A stretch of DNA of 64,000 bases from Hymenopellis radicata. Taxonomy: Eukaryota > Basidiomycota > Agaricomycetes > Agaricales > Physalacriaceae. The notes beneath the pieces are model-generated. The model made no database searches. It had not been told where the DNA came from and worked only from the letters and a program-made list of their open reading frames with translations. Every line of letters begins with the position of its first letter. Within the stretch, counting starts at the first letter, position 1. Below are positions 9,642 to 21,506 of the stretch, in pieces. The DNA lies in the NCBI GenBank assembly GCA_015501595.1, contig JADNRX010000130.1:1-64000 (forward strand). Direction: 5' to 3'. The translations under genes were made by a program, and so were the position numbers.

Positions 9642-12092
9642 TCAGGAGGATAGTGGGACGTCCTTTCTCAATCTTTTAGTGGGAATAAAGTCTTTCGCTT
9701 TGAATATCGTAAAGACGCGAATGGTTCGGACGTGCTTGAGCTCATCCCAGCCAAAGGGGCCTTCTACGGGCTGGGAAGGCTGTTCGGAGTGCACTGGTTT
9801 GCGACCAGGAAATGTCGAGGCCCTGGGAGTGAAAGGAAGTACAATAGGTTCCGAGCTAGGGGGTGCCTTTGACGAGGGCAATTCAGAAGGCCAATTGAAT
9901 CGAGCGCGTCGAAACCTGTAATAATGATAAATAAGAGGATCCCTGACCACGCGAAACACTTACTGCTCATAATCCCACAAAGAATCGATGAACTCGGTGT
10001 CGGAAACATAAGGCTTGCCATGCTCATCCCGATAACCGGTGATATACTCTGCCAGAGCGTTCTTGCAACCAATGAGCGTGTGAATGTGCTTGCTAGCATG
10101 CATCTCGAGCTCAGCTGCAGACATGGGAAGGAATGTCCGTGGCCAGAGGATAAGCCCGCTAGGCTGCGTTGAACGCTCCAAAGACGAGCGTGACGAAGCA
10201 GACGAGCGTGATGAAGCAGACGAGCGTGATGAAGCAGACGAAGAAGTCGACCGAAGACGAGGTGGGCGTGGAATTCCTGGCCGCTGAATAGGAGGAGTGT
10301 CCACTAGCCGACTTATAGCCTTTGCGGCGGTATTGACCGGTAGAGGCTCTAGGCTATCGTTGCTGCTGCGAGTTTCGCCGCTGGACCTCTGCTCGGTCTC
10401 GGATGAGTCCCTCCGGTCCTTCATCTTCTGCATCCACTTGCGCTTTGGAGCAGCCGGCGCTTGAATGGCAGCCGGTGGCCTCGTGGTAGCTTGCGTCTGC
10501 CATTCTTCGTCCTCGTCGGACCCACTGTCCCCGAGAGCTTGTGGGAGAGCGACGCCATGCGTTGAAAGCCCGGGAGGAGCAAGCTTGAGATGGACACTCC
10601 TCTTATGACAGTTCTCGTCTCCGAAAAACTCTGTGAGAAGTTCTTGGAGGAACTGGCTCGGTCGTGGATGTAGAGCATATTGATCAGCAAGCATCCTTTC
10701 AAACATAGACTCCAAATCCTTTGCATTTCCCATTCGTGCACGCCACGACAATGTTGTTGGGGCAGCAGGAAGAGAAGGGGGCTCTGGTTCAGATAGTTCG
10801 GGAATGGGCGGGATGGGACGCGTTGGGGGCGGTGGCCGACGGTGCGGGGGAGCAGCGGATGAGAGCACACCCTTCTGCTGGTCGGGAGAAGTTGAAGGAG
10901 ACTCTCCAGAGGTGGATGGCTCCGACGATGAATGACTACCCACACTGTTGTCGTCAAAGACATCGCTCGCTCCATCGCTCTCCTCTTCAGACTCTTCGTC
11001 AATGTCGAAAAATGACTCCCCCCTGTTGCGCCTGTGGGCCATAGTAGCTGACGAGCAGGTGATACTACGGGGAAGGGCCATTGGCGGTTCGTCTCCGAAG
11101 GGGAAAAAGAGCTGATCTTCGAGTATCTCAATGCGACCTTCTGGTCTAAGAACACGATGCATCTCTTCCACAATATGTCCCCATGCTCGGTAGGGAACAG
11201 CTAAGGCGATGTCGCAGATACGAATCAAATCAAATGTCTTGTTGGGCCATGGCCATTTGTACTGCACACTAGCACATTCATTAGTCACAATATCAACAGA
11301 GCGATGAAATGGTAACGCACAAGTTGCCGCGGAAAATGACTATTCTTCCACTCTCTTTGACCGAGGAAGGCATTGTATCCACCATGTCGAATCCCGTGAA
11401 AGATGCCTTGGGCCACTTTGTGGCCGCGTATTGCATCCAATGACCAGATCCACAGCCAACATCGAGAACCGTTTCAGGTGGCTTTTCAAAGTCGTGGAAA
11501 GTTGGCGAGTCTTTGGGATACAGACGGCGGTACAACATGTCTGAATAGCGATCACTACAGAAAGTGAGGGGTAGTAGATAGAAAACTGTAATGGAACGTA
11601 CTTTTCCAAATCCATAGGCTCGTAGGAACGCATATACGGGGCCTCATCTTGATACGGATGAAGCCTCGCCTTGAATTTGTTCTGGAACCAGGTGTTCTTC
11701 ACTATGAAGACACGCTCCTGCTTGACATCTTCATGGCTGTCAACATTTGGGTCGAAATCAAACTTGACTCGCATGGGCGATTTCTCGTCGGTTGGCGTCG
11801 TAGGTAGGGATGATGATGATGATGCTCTGCTGGAAGACGAAGAGCTGGACTCGGAGGAAGTCTTGCCCAACTTGGATGGGACTATGTCGAGTACGGGAAA
11901 GTCACTGTCAGAGTCGTCTGGGGGAGTAATGGCGATGGTCGTGCCGGAATGGAAGAGCGAGACGAGGGATCGTTTGCTTTTGAGCAGCTTGAAACGCGAC
12001 GGGACGTCCGATTCTTTGCGCGAGCGCTGAGTAGGCGAGTCGGACCGCAGAGAGGTAGAGTCGGGCTCCTTGGTGGTCTTGTTAAATACCAT
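9642..12092 (-). CDS. SAM-dependent methyltransferase with long disordered regions
   Basis: Four exons (11602-12092, 11321-11554, 9964-11268, 9642-9915) join to 767 residues. A serine-rich N-terminal region of about 160 residues precedes a class I methyltransferase core: VLDVGCGSGHWMQYAATKWP (motif I), FTGFDMVD, FDLIRICDIALAVPYRAW and EMHRVLRPEGRIEILED. The core resembles fungal LaeA/TAM-type methyltransferases. After EDQLFFPFGD comes a low-complexity insert of more than 250 residues (acidic, then proline- and SSASSR-rich). A structured C-terminal tail then includes LPMSAAELEMHASKHIHTL and FIDSLWDYEQ. The start at 12092 is the first in-frame ATG; the frame is open for about 240 bases upstream without an ATG, so an extra 5' exon is possible. 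The substrate is unknown. Confidence 0.82.
10183..10236. repeat. Three 18 bp tandem repeats inside the methyltransferase gene
   Basis: GACGAGCGTGAYGAAGCA is repeated three times without spacers. On the coding strand it encodes the SSASSR repeats of the disordered region, so copy-number change would keep the frame. Confidence 0.9.
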
Positions 12093-13411
12093 ATTGCCGA
12101 ATACGCTGGAGCGGTTGCGGTTCAAAGAACCGTCGGCCGTCGCTGGCCTGGGATAGGTTGTAGAGAAAGGGCGATAGTGTGAGGTTGTAGGACTACGAGA
12201 GCTTCGGGACGAGCGAAAGCAAATGCAGGTTCGATTGGTGAAAGCGGCTTTGAAGATGGTGGTAAGAGCGAGGATGCAGGATGCGCGCCGTACGCCTTGT
12301 CCATTCTTCCAGTCTCCATAAAGGGCAACTCTGTAAATGGACGGACAATGGCCTTGTCAGCGCCTTTGTCCGCCTAATATGGCAAAGACACTCACCAACA
12401 CACAGGGCAATAAATGGACGACAATGGGCCCTTGGGTAAACCGTAAGACTGCGGGAAAAATTGGTGGCAGGATATCTGTGACGAGACGGGGGTATGGTGT
12501 AGGTGGAATCAACAGCAATAACAGGAAAACATGAACACCCTCTAGACAGCTGATGGTCGAGACAAGGATGGGGACAGCTGTGGGAGTCGGAAGACTGGTG
12601 GGAGACGGCCGTCTAACAAGCAGAAGCCCATTAGGTGGGGATGCAGATTCAAATTGATGTGGACCTGATGTGGACCTTGATCAAATCCTCGCTTGCCTTT
12701 TGGGGATAACCTCAAGCTACCTGCCCGATTTGGTTTCGACATCCAAGCGGTTCTCCGCTCCCGGACCTCATCAATCACTGTATTTGCTCCCATCAATACC
12801 ATACTTGTAGCGCCTTGTTACAGTAGCATCTATCTACCTGGCACCCCATCCATCACCTGTGCCCACTTTCCCACTACTCATCATCCTTGCGGGGCGGCGG
12901 CCCGCATGGCTGAAGCATTTTCTAGAACAACCCAGTAACTTGAGCAACACGAGAACGAATTCCATGAGTTACACTCACCTCGGCCATTTCAAACTTGACG
13001 CGTCCGGTGGCCTCGCCGTCAGCGATCGCAAGAAAAGACGTCAGCGGAGGGTGGCCCACTACGGATGCGAGCGTATCCCGGTGCTGATGTGTAAGCCAGT
13101 CACTGTTCTAAATGTGAGCTACTCGGTATCCCCGAGGGAAACAAGGTCAAGATCTCTCACTATTTAGTTAGGTCCGCATGCCCTATTGGCCAAGTAGTGG
13201 GTCAATACAATCTCGTAAGGGAAAGCGTCTCCACGAACCGGTCCCAGTATAACGAGCGTGTACTATAACAGCGGAGTCAGCATTCAACTAACCCAATGTC
13301 AACACGCTGTCACGCACAATGCTCTAGCTGTGTATTCGCTGTATAACGTAGCTCCGAAGACTGTCTAAACGATTAGTAAGGATAAATTACTTGCGAAACA
13401 ACACAACTTCA
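12093..13411. other. Intergenic, upstream of the methyltransferase gene
   Basis: No gene is supported. A 10-base string ATGTGGACCT occurs twice near 12657-12678, and TAAATGGACG(G)ACAATGG occurs near 12331 and 12411. Frames at 12693-12938 and 12859-13167 lack recognisable motifs or a convincing intron pattern. Confidence 0.45.
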
Positions 13412-13420
13412 CCATGGTTT
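13412..13420. repeat. 9 bp target-site duplication, left copy
   Basis: CCATGGTTT directly abuts the left terminal inverted repeat that starts at 13421; an identical copy abuts the right end at 14483-14491. Confidence 0.8.
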
Positions 13421-14482
13421 TAGGTTCGGTCCAAGCCCCTTCACGTTCCGATTGGTCGGTTCTGTTTGTATCTATTTTATTTGGCAGTATTTGGCGAGCA
13501 CCTACTTCGTGAAGGGGCTTGCTTCAAGATGCCGGAATCGATAGGACATCTGTAACGCGTCTGCTGCCCCAGCATCGACTTGTCTCCACTACATATAGGG
13601 AAGCAAAAGTATATTTCGAGGTAGAGTAATAGATTGCTCTCCTCAGATTTCTGATAATCCATGCCATGACTGTTAAATCGCGTCTGGAATTGTCGTGAAA
13701 TGATGAAATTTACTTGAGCAGATTGCACAAGGCAGTATGGAAGAACTACATACAGGATTCACTTGTAAAGTTGGAGCCATCATCTATCATACCTATTCCG
13801 CCATAAAACAAAAGCAAGGGAGTATCCGGTCGGTGTAGCCATCTCGACGAGGTGATTAAACTCACATCGCGCCCGCCTCGGACCCTATTACGCACACCTA
13901 CTCGACTACCAAGAGGTTTGATTTGATATGTTTCAAGCACTCCGGGGGAGCTCCAGACAGTAGATACAAGTGGTTTATGTCTTATACATAGGTGAATGTG
14001 TCCATTGAGAGGCAGAGCAAGACGCGGCAGCCACGACGCGTCGACAAGCTGATGTCACAGTGTGACATTCCCGCGACAGCAGTGCCGAAATACCTGTGCT
14101 GAGTTCCACATGGAAGGCTGGCCCCCGAATCTCTGTTCACGCATTTATGAGATGCTGCTTAGACTTTTCGCATCCCCAAACAGACCTCCAGGCATGTTGT
14201 ATTAATTCGACACTTTCAATGTGGATTCTATCAATGAGGCATGTGACAGAGATTGGCTGGCAGCTACCCATTTTATCTTGCCCATTGGCTTTGAACAAAA
14301 TTTACACAATGCTTTATTAGCATCTTCTGAAGGGAGTACATCTTTGAAATAGAGTAATTCATCAAGAAATGAGGTCTGTAGAGTCTGAACAACAAGAGGT
14401 ATGATCTCGATCATCTTGAAGCAAGCCCCTCTGCGAGGTGCCCCGGTTCCCGGGCCCGAAGCAAGGGCTTGCTCCGAACCTA
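13421..14482. mobile_element. Non-autonomous Mutator-like (MULE) DNA transposon, 1062 bp
   Basis: The element begins TAGGTTCGG and ends CCGAACCTA, its reverse complement. It is flanked on both sides by the identical 9 bp string CCATGGTTT. The terminal inverted repeats continue inward: after the 9 bp terminus both ends carry CAAGCCC. About 92 bases in from the left end and 53 bases in from the right end there is a perfect 19 bp inverted pair (13513-13531 and 14412-14430, AGGGGCTTGCTTCAAGATG). The left arm also holds a hairpin-like pair around 13432-13445 and 13508-13521. There is no open frame for a transposase. Long repeats with a 9 bp target duplication are typical of Mutator-like elements (9-11 bp), so this is best read as a MULE-derived MITE; other 9 bp-duplicating families are less likely. 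Confidence 0.75.
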
Positions 14483-14491
14483 CCATGGTTT
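14483..14491. repeat. 9 bp target-site duplication, right copy
   Basis: CCATGGTTT immediately after the right terminus of the element, identical to 13412-13420. Confidence 0.8.
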
Positions 14492-15551
14492 AATGAGAGT
14501 TCGACTGTTTACGCTTGTTTCTCTGACACGATCGGATGGATATATCCAAATTTGGTCCCCGCGCTCACCTCCGTTTCGGCTTTGAAACCAACACCTCCAC
14601 CTCTTGGGATGGCCTGACCCTATTTCTTAGCGCCACCCTTCCCCGACGTCAAATTGTTCGTCAATAAGCACCCATTTTGGAATTGCGAGCAGCGGGAGCC
14701 CGCCCAGAACGTTGTCTATACTTACCTGGAGGATATTTCGGACTCGCCACCGCTACACTCATGCGACATGCTGGAATAGTTCTGAACGACGCAGACGACA
14801 GTGGTCATCCCTTATATGTCTTACGAACACAGGCGAAGTGGTAAGTATAGACTTCATTAGCGGACAGGTCATCAGATAATCATCAAATTCAGTTTCCTCC
14901 TACGGATGCCGTCTAAATAAACGGGTCTTGTAGCAATACAGATTCTGCATTACCTTCAATGCCGATGCATAGCTAAGGACAATACTATGATTGTGTTCAC
15001 CGTCCTAGTCTGCGCTTTCTTTTCCGAAAAGTCCGATCGTAGGCGGCGGACACTCCGTCTTGGATGCAATTGATATCCGGTCGTAGCGCATGGTGGCGCT
15101 TTAGAGTCCAACGCGAGCGGCTGTTAGCAAGAAGAGGAGAACGACTCCACAAGAGCTAGCGGCGTATTGCCTTTCAATTCGGTCCCTCGCACAACTGGCA
15201 GCAACGCCGCGCAAAGATTCACGCGCACGAGATACTGGGAAAAGGAGAAAACGATCGTTACTGAAACACGGTAGAGGCGGTCGCGCGTTAGAGGAGATTT
15301 AGCATGTATCCAAACGTTCTCATACGGGGAGTGATGATGACAGTGTGGCAGGAAATCTAGGCGAGAGTAGTTACATTCGTTAATATAAGTCAGTCGAGGC
15401 CAATAAAGGCCAAACTCGTAATCGATGAGGCCATTCGCCTGCCTGTTGGAGAGCCAAAGTATTATTCTATAGCAATTGATGCAGAACGGTATATGTGAAG
15501 TACCTTGTCTATTCAACGTCAACGACAAAAGAAGAATAACGAAGGAGAACT
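14492..15551. other. Intergenic region without a supported gene
   Basis: Read on both strands without finding a conserved domain. A 143-residue frame on the minus strand (15124-15555) starts with a hydrophobic stretch but overlaps the end of lrp1, has no homologous look and is more likely the 3' untranslated region of that gene. Confidence 0.45.
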
Positions 15552-16569
15552 TCAAGATGTCTTCTTCTTCTTAGTTTTCTTTTGAGGTGCTCCATCCTCC
15601 TTAGTCTTCTGTTTCTTTTTCTTTGGCTTCGACGGTGCAGGTGTACTCGCCTCTGCCGTCGAGGCCTCATTGCTAGGTGTAGCTGTTTCCTCTCCAACAC
15701 CTACATACCAAAGCTTAATTCCGCCAAATCGACGCATGATAAAACTGAAAAACTCACCGCTAGCAGCAAAAGGATCCATGGGCACCCGCCTTCGTTTCGT
15801 TCCTGCAACAGGCGTCTGCACATCTCCTTTGGCCTTACCTTTGCCTTTCACGTCCGCCGCAGATGTAGGCTCGTCGCCAATGATTTTCAAGTCTTCACCC
15901 TCGCTTTCTTCCTCGCTTTGCTCTCTCATCTCCTTTTGATACTGCTCGCGTTCCAACATTTTACTCGTAACTTTGATTGGAACGCGCGTCGACGACGGAC
16001 TAGGGTCAGCAGCATCTTCTGCCACAGACTCGCCTGGAGGCCGCCCGAGTTTGGCTTGCGTTATAGCATGTTTGATGAAGCGTCCTGCCGCAGCTTTATC
16101 GACTCTATCCTGGCGCTCTGGATCGACGCGCGTTATGAGTCAATGTGTTGGAACACGAGAAACGTCGGAGGACGTACTCGTGTCTGAGCTCTCTGCCTTG
16201 TCTATTTTATCAAAGTACTGTTTTATTCGATCCTATCGCGGCGTTATTGTCTTCTCAAGGTTGAATGGCAACACTCACTAGCTCGCCAACAACTGGGTGG
16301 GTTTTGGGATCGATTCCACGAGATTTGAGGTATACTATAGCTGCTTGAGTATACCCAACACGAAGAAGGAATCGCAACGCACTGAATATGAGATCGTAGG
16401 TAACATAGCTCAAAAGCGTCTGTAATTTTGCTTGTTGTAGAGGCTCCAAAGGCAACAGCGTCTCCGGTAAAGTCTGGGATAATAAAGGATCCAAGTGTAT
16501 TTCCAGTTCCGTTAATGAGTTGGACAAAGCAGCAAGCCTTGCTTTCGCCTTCACCGTTTCATTCGACAT
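15552..16569 (-). CDS. Exosome-associated nuclear protein Lrp1/C1D (Rrp47)
   Basis: Small RNA-binding partner of the nuclear exosome subunit Rrp6, needed for rRNA, snoRNA and snRNA 3' processing. Five exons (16383-16569, 16279-16340, 16178-16232, 15758-16117, 15552-15700) join exactly in phase to 270 residues. The Sas10/C1D domain fills the first 110 residues: LEPLQQAKLQTLLSYV, DLIFTIVYLKSRGIDPKTHP, VVGELDRIKQYFDKI and DKAAAGRFIKHAITQA, matching the family in order and spacing. The C-terminal half is charged and ends in a strongly lysine-rich tail (KPKKKKQKT, KKTKKKKTS), as expected for RNA binding and nuclear import. An in-frame ATG at 16626 would add 19 residues that do not look conserved, so 16569 was preferred. 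Confidence 0.9.
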
Positions 16570-17067
16570 TGGCTGTTGGGATGCAAAAGGTGCGTGCCTG
16601 ATCGAGCCGAGCTTCCGAATCGGCATCACCGCTCAGCGTGTTAACTTTTTCTGCCTTGTTCACGACTATCACATTCCCCTTCTCACGTTGTCAATTGGCA
16701 TCATCTTTGGGTTATGCAGCCAAGACGAGCTGCCTGTCAATGTGAATACAACAGGACCTTGTGTCGAGGCGAACTGAGGCTTCCAAGACAATCGGACAAA
16801 CCCACTCCAGAACATTGAAGGAGGTCTCGAGGTCCTATAGACATAGTCTTATGCATTCAGTTGTCAAGTTGATCTGCGCCACATCTCTTTGGACTCTGCC
16901 TAGTCGCTCACCATGTTCCAACTTGGCGGACTGGCCTCTGAAGCGATGGACTTCATCTTTACAGTATACACCGTTGTCTCCGGGCCAGACAAAAGTATAA
17001 AAACTCTCCTGACCTTCGTCCCTCCTCACCAACATTGGATTTCAACCTTTGAATCAGCTTGAACAAC
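16570..17067. promoter_or_regulatory. Divergent promoter region with TATA box at 16996-17002
   Basis: This region separates lrp1 from the secreted-protein gene. TATAAAA at 16996-17002 lies 66 bp upstream of the ATG at 17068, a position fitting transcription start about 30 bp downstream in a CT-rich, TTCAACC-type leader. A strong TATA box suits a regulated, highly expressed secreted protein. Confidence 0.55.
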
Positions 17068-17558
17068 ATGAAGCTTCTCTATCTTCTCGCTTTGCCTTTT
17101 TCCGCCTTCACTGTGGCGGGTGCGGTCCCTGCACCTGCGCCTGTGGCAGAGACTGACACTGGCGTCTCTCCATACATTCCCGCCGCGCAGATCACGTCTC
17201 TTTCTGAGCGCTCTACTCAGATCTATTGTGGTCTCCTGGCCTCTTCGGTAAACTGCCGCACCTGCGCATCTACATCTTGTGCAGTCGTTGCTACCCTCCA
17301 CGACGATTTCGCCTATTGGTTCACCTGCTACACCACCGGTACTGTTGTTGAAGGGAATCCGTGAGTTGACAATTCATAATCTCACTGACGACAAGGTGGT
17401 AACCGCTTTGTTCAAGCAACTGGGACTACTACTCGGGCTCGGCTTGCTACGTTAGTGCCCATTACACCGACACATCTTGCACTACAAGTTAGTCCAATGC
17501 GCTGCTTGACAATTCTTGACCGTACTGACAAAGTCCAGGCACTCTTCCGCGATGCTGA
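17068..17558 (+). CDS. Small secreted cysteine-rich protein, SH3b-like
   Basis: Three exons (17068-17360, 17417-17487, 17539-17558) join in phase to 127 residues. MKLLYLLALPFSAFTVAGAV is a clear signal peptide. The mature part contains about eight cysteines, with VNCRTCASTSCAVVATL, WDYYSGSACYVSAHY and a C-terminal cysteine. The pattern of a short residue block with paired small residues, VxTL, then WYxxxCYVxxxY resembles bacterial-type SH3 (SH3b) domains that fungi use in secreted proteins; that fold is inferred. It could be a cell-wall-binding or effector-like protein; no enzymatic motif is seen. The exact stop depends on the last short exon. Confidence 0.75.
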
Positions 17559-17888
17559 AGGATAGTGCTGTGGCGTCATCAGAAGTTCTCCGTATGAAAG
17601 AAATTCTCTTCTCCTCCACCGTTATTTCCAGTATTATTGCCCGGTCTCTCTGAGGTGTATCTCTTTTCTTTTAACGCCTTGCGGTGCACATTGTAGTAAA
17701 TGGTAGTAAATAATAAAACAAGAGTACGCAGAAGTTGTGCTGCTCTAGTACTTGGTGTATACAATTCGTTATGTACAGGAAAAAAATACAGCGCATATCG
17801 TCTGAATGTCGTCAAAGGGTCAGTAGATGTGTGATGGTACATAATACAACAAGATAGTCATGAGGAGGCAGAGTCAAAGCAGTGCATC
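17559..17888. other. Convergent 3' region
   Basis: AT-rich sequence between two convergent genes. No gene is seen; it should hold both 3' untranslated regions. Confidence 0.5.
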
Positions 17889-20736
17889 TTACATTATAGT
17901 ACAACTGTCGCGGTTCGTCATTTCCACTGGGGATGCTGTCCCAGATCTGCGACCACCCGGTGACCACCACCTAGTCGATCCCGAGGACGCCGCCTCCACA
18001 CTGTTGTCACTCCCGTTCGCAGCTCTCCTGGAAGTAGACTTCTTCCTCTTCTCCCGAGCAGCCTTGACCGAGTCCACGGTCTGCCAAGAATAAAACGTCT
18101 TCACCACCACCCTCTTATCATCACACTCATCCTGTCCTATCTTGAGATCGTCTAAATCCCCGTCACGCGCGTCGAGATACTTCAGCTTCCGCGCTTCATA
18201 CGCCCGCCATCCCATTCTCGGACGTGTCAGGGAAGCCATATCCCTTACACTCGATTCCCCGATCGTCCGACAGTCCACTGCGACGATTTTGCTGTTCGAC
18301 ATGCTCCTGGCGCGACAGAGGCGGATGAACTCCTTGAACACCTTCGGACCGATGCGCGTATTATCCGCCTCGAGAACCTTGAGATTCGCGCAGCCCCGGA
18401 TCAGTGCAAGCAGAGCGTTGTCCGTCAGATTTCCCGCGTAGGAAATGACCAGTTGCTCTAAAGCATGACCGGGTTGCGGCGAGTCCGCAGGCACATCATC
18501 CTCGACCTGAGCAGGAGTCAACGAGGCAATAAGCGCGTCTGTAAGCTCCGAAGAATCCTCTAGGTCCACCCGCCTAATCATAGGCGTCGTCTCGAACAAT
18601 CTGATAAGCCCGCCGTCCTTCAGATCGTCGCCGATCCCTGCCATCTCCAAAAACTCCAACTGAGGAACCGAGTGCGCGATATTGGAGCAGGCATGGTCCG
18701 TAAGGAGAAAGCAGAAAGAGAGGCAGAGATGGCGGAGGCGTGTAACACGCCTCCGATATTTGTTGTAGTCGCCAATATCGCGCCCAGCTTGCCGCCCCGT
18801 AAGAGTGATGATCGGTACGCCTAGTTTCTCTTCGGTATCCCCATCGTCACACGCGACGAACGCTTCCAATGCAGAATTGTGAAGTTGGCGACAGTAACTG
18901 AGATCCAGAACTTCGAGGAAAGGCGTGACTTTTCCAAGCGCGGATAACAGCGCATCATCGACATACTTTAGCCCTGACAAACGGAGGATCCTCCACGGTA
19001 AAGTCTGCTTGCGCCACAAGGCCGCTTTAACAATCGAGCGAATCCCATTAGCATCCATGTTCGGACACCGGCTCATATCCAACACTCGAAGTCTCGGGCA
19101 GTGCGCGCTCAAGACTTCGCATGTCATATTTGTGACAATGCTTAGTCCCTTGACACAGAGTATCTCCACAGCCGGGGAGCTGCGCAGGATGTGGTGCAAT
19201 GAATGGGTCGTCAACATCGTACATCCGCGCACATTCAGTTTCGTCAACTGCGTGTGTATCGCAGTACCGAAGACAGAGGCGGATGGCTGAATGCACAGGC
19301 GGTTGGTAATCTCAAGGAGGGTGGTCGGAAGCATAAAGACATGACCGGAGATGTCCAAGCTCTGAATAAACGGTCCAGAGACTGAGGTTAATCGAAGAAT
19401 GACCGACTTTGGAATATTATGAAAGGCGCGCAGATCGAGACTCTTCCATAACTGGCCATCCGAAACTAGCATCTGCCAGCATTTCGAGACCTAGCAGATA
19501 TCAGTAATTGAAAAGACAGTTACGAGAAAGATAGACTCACACGACTAAGTTTGACCAGTTCTCGAGCACCTTTGTCTCGACCAATCCATTTATTCTTTGA
19601 CGAAGAAGCTTTGCTAGTCGACCACAAAGGACCAGAAGTGAGCTTATGATGGTCACTTTCGTGAGCATCAAGGAGCGCCGCGAGAACGCGAATGCGTATC
19701 TCCTTGGGCATCTCATCGAAATGATTAGGGAAAATGGGCTGCCTTGGGGGCGGAAGGAATGTGTCTGAAGATGTATTAAGGGCGAGATCGAGGACGAGTA
19801 CGGTAGTGGAGAGGAATTCGAGCGTCCCTTGCCTTTCGGAAAGGGCGTCGCAGGCCACGACAAACTCTGAGTACCGTCATGGCCAGACAACCTGTAGGAG
19901 TAGGAAACATCCTTTAGAGCGCTCTCTGAACCGAGATGTGTCTGAAAGACTTCGGACTGTAATCCGGTTACTTCTACAGACACACCACTGGCAGGAGAAG
20001 GACCAAGCTTTCTGAAGAGAAGCTTGCGCGAAAGATTGCCGGGAGCTCTACTCGCCGACCCTGATTTAACTTTCACTCGTGAAAGCGATAAAGTAGCAAT
20101 AGATGTGTCGGATTGGGTGGAACTGTCAGACAAGGTGCGCGCGCGTGAAGATGAAGGTGGGGAGGTTGTACAGGGAGAATGCTCCGGTACGCTGAACCGA
20201 GAAGTAGAGCCTTCCATCGGCGGGGAGCCATATGAAGAAGTCCCGACTTCAGAGTCCGTGAATGATGAAGGCGACGGCCATGATATATGACTGTAGCTGA
20301 ATTCGGGATGAGTAAAGGCCAAAGGAGGGAGTATTGGGGGTGAATCAGAGATCTTCCCTTTACCCTTCTCGGTGTTGGAATATGTGGCTGCATTCTGGCT
20401 CGAGGATGCAGATCCGGATGCATCCTGATTATGAACGTGGATAGAAGCGGATGAAGACGAAGACGAAGCTTCGGGCGTCCTCGAAGAACTAGACGGTATG
20501 TCAATGGGGTTGGAAACGCCTTTCCCTTTGGTATCCACGACACTGTCCGCCCTTGGGTTACTCGGAGACATATCACCGGATGCAGGCGACAGCGAGGCGA
20601 GAACATGGATGTTCCTACCGGCCAGAGCCTCTATGGTAGGCTCTTCAGAGAGATCAAACTGGAATACAGTATCATTATTATCGGTTCCAACTGGGCGGTG
20701 GGATGGATGCGTCTCATCGTGTAAATCGAGAGACAT
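17889..20736 (-). CDS. F-box/leucine-rich-repeat protein
   Basis: Three exons (19875-20736, 19541-19827, 17889-19490) join exactly to 916 residues. The first 290 residues are low-complexity and serine-rich. An F-box follows in exon 2-3 (FPNHFDEMPKEIRIRVLAAL ... LVKLSRVSKCWQMLV). About twelve cysteine/leucine-type LRRs come next, for example LTKLNVRGCTMLTTHSLHHI, LRVLDMSRCPNMDANGI and LRHLCLSFCFLLTDHACSNI, as in Grr1/AMN1/FBXL proteins. The tail (from about residue 840) is basic and disordered. It is presumed to recruit substrates to an SCF ubiquitin ligase; the distribution of repeats resembles Grr1 in general but the N-terminus is not diagnostic, so no orthologue is claimed. Confidence 0.85.
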
Positions 20737-21506
20737 GACGAAACGGGTAGTGTGATGTGAAACCAACGCGACGACAAAGTGGGTGAAACAGCCAAGAGGC
20801 GGTCTGGGTAGAAATACAGCGAAAAAAATCCAGGCGTAGGTAGGATGAAAGAGCAGAGAAAGATGGGCGACCGATAGCGCTGGAATATGATTCACATATC
20901 TCTTTGGGTGCCTCCGGTAAGGTGACAGTCGCGGTGTCACGGGCCGATCCCAAACAAGGGGTCTAATTAGCCTTTTTCGAAATTGATGTAGGATCCGAGG
21001 CGTTTTGCCTAAAGCTAACTAGATTCGTCGCTGGCGAGCTCGATAACAAGAAGATATCGACAGCCATGCAGATACGGTCCCTCACGGTGACTGCATCTAT
21101 TAACACCTACCCCGGATCACATTACAGCTTCAACTCGATCATGGGCAAAAGCAACTTCGACTTCGATATCGCGTGTAGAAAACCTGACCGTTTCGCCAAC
21201 TTCGCCTGCTACTTTGCTCTCCTTGCATGTTCAAAGATCGATAAAAGTGTACCAAAAAACAGCAGCATAAGATAAGATATACCAGTAGATAATCAGCCAA
21301 GTTGAAGTACAGAAAGCTAGAAACCCCTCCAGAAAATGAGCGACGCAGTCGTAGACAGCAGGTTGGATAGCACTACAGAAAAACCAGGTACATGAAATGG
21401 TACGAATTAGATGGTAATTATGTATATTGAAATAGAGACAAAGAAAAAAGGAACCTAAGGAATGGATATCTGAGGTGCAGATGTATTGTCGAGAAAGGAC
21501 GGAGGC
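20737..21506. other. Intergenic: F-box/LRR promoter and 3' end of the YABBY-like gene
   Basis: The F-box/LRR frame is open upstream to 20940 (ATG at 20938-20940), but the added residues are hydrophobic and unlike the rest, so this is taken as leader. Nothing further is supported; the frame at 21066-21275 has no recognisable content. Confidence 0.4.

Noticed and set aside
12122..12328. Upstream extension of the methyltransferase frame
   Set aside because: The frame is open but contains no ATG, and the 68-codon frame drawn there lies in a different phase; kept only as a possible 5' exon.
15124..15555. Minus-strand 143-codon frame with a hydrophobic start resembling a signal peptide
   Set aside because: It begins inside the end of lrp1, has no recognisable domain or intron pattern, and is best read as that gene's 3' untranslated region.
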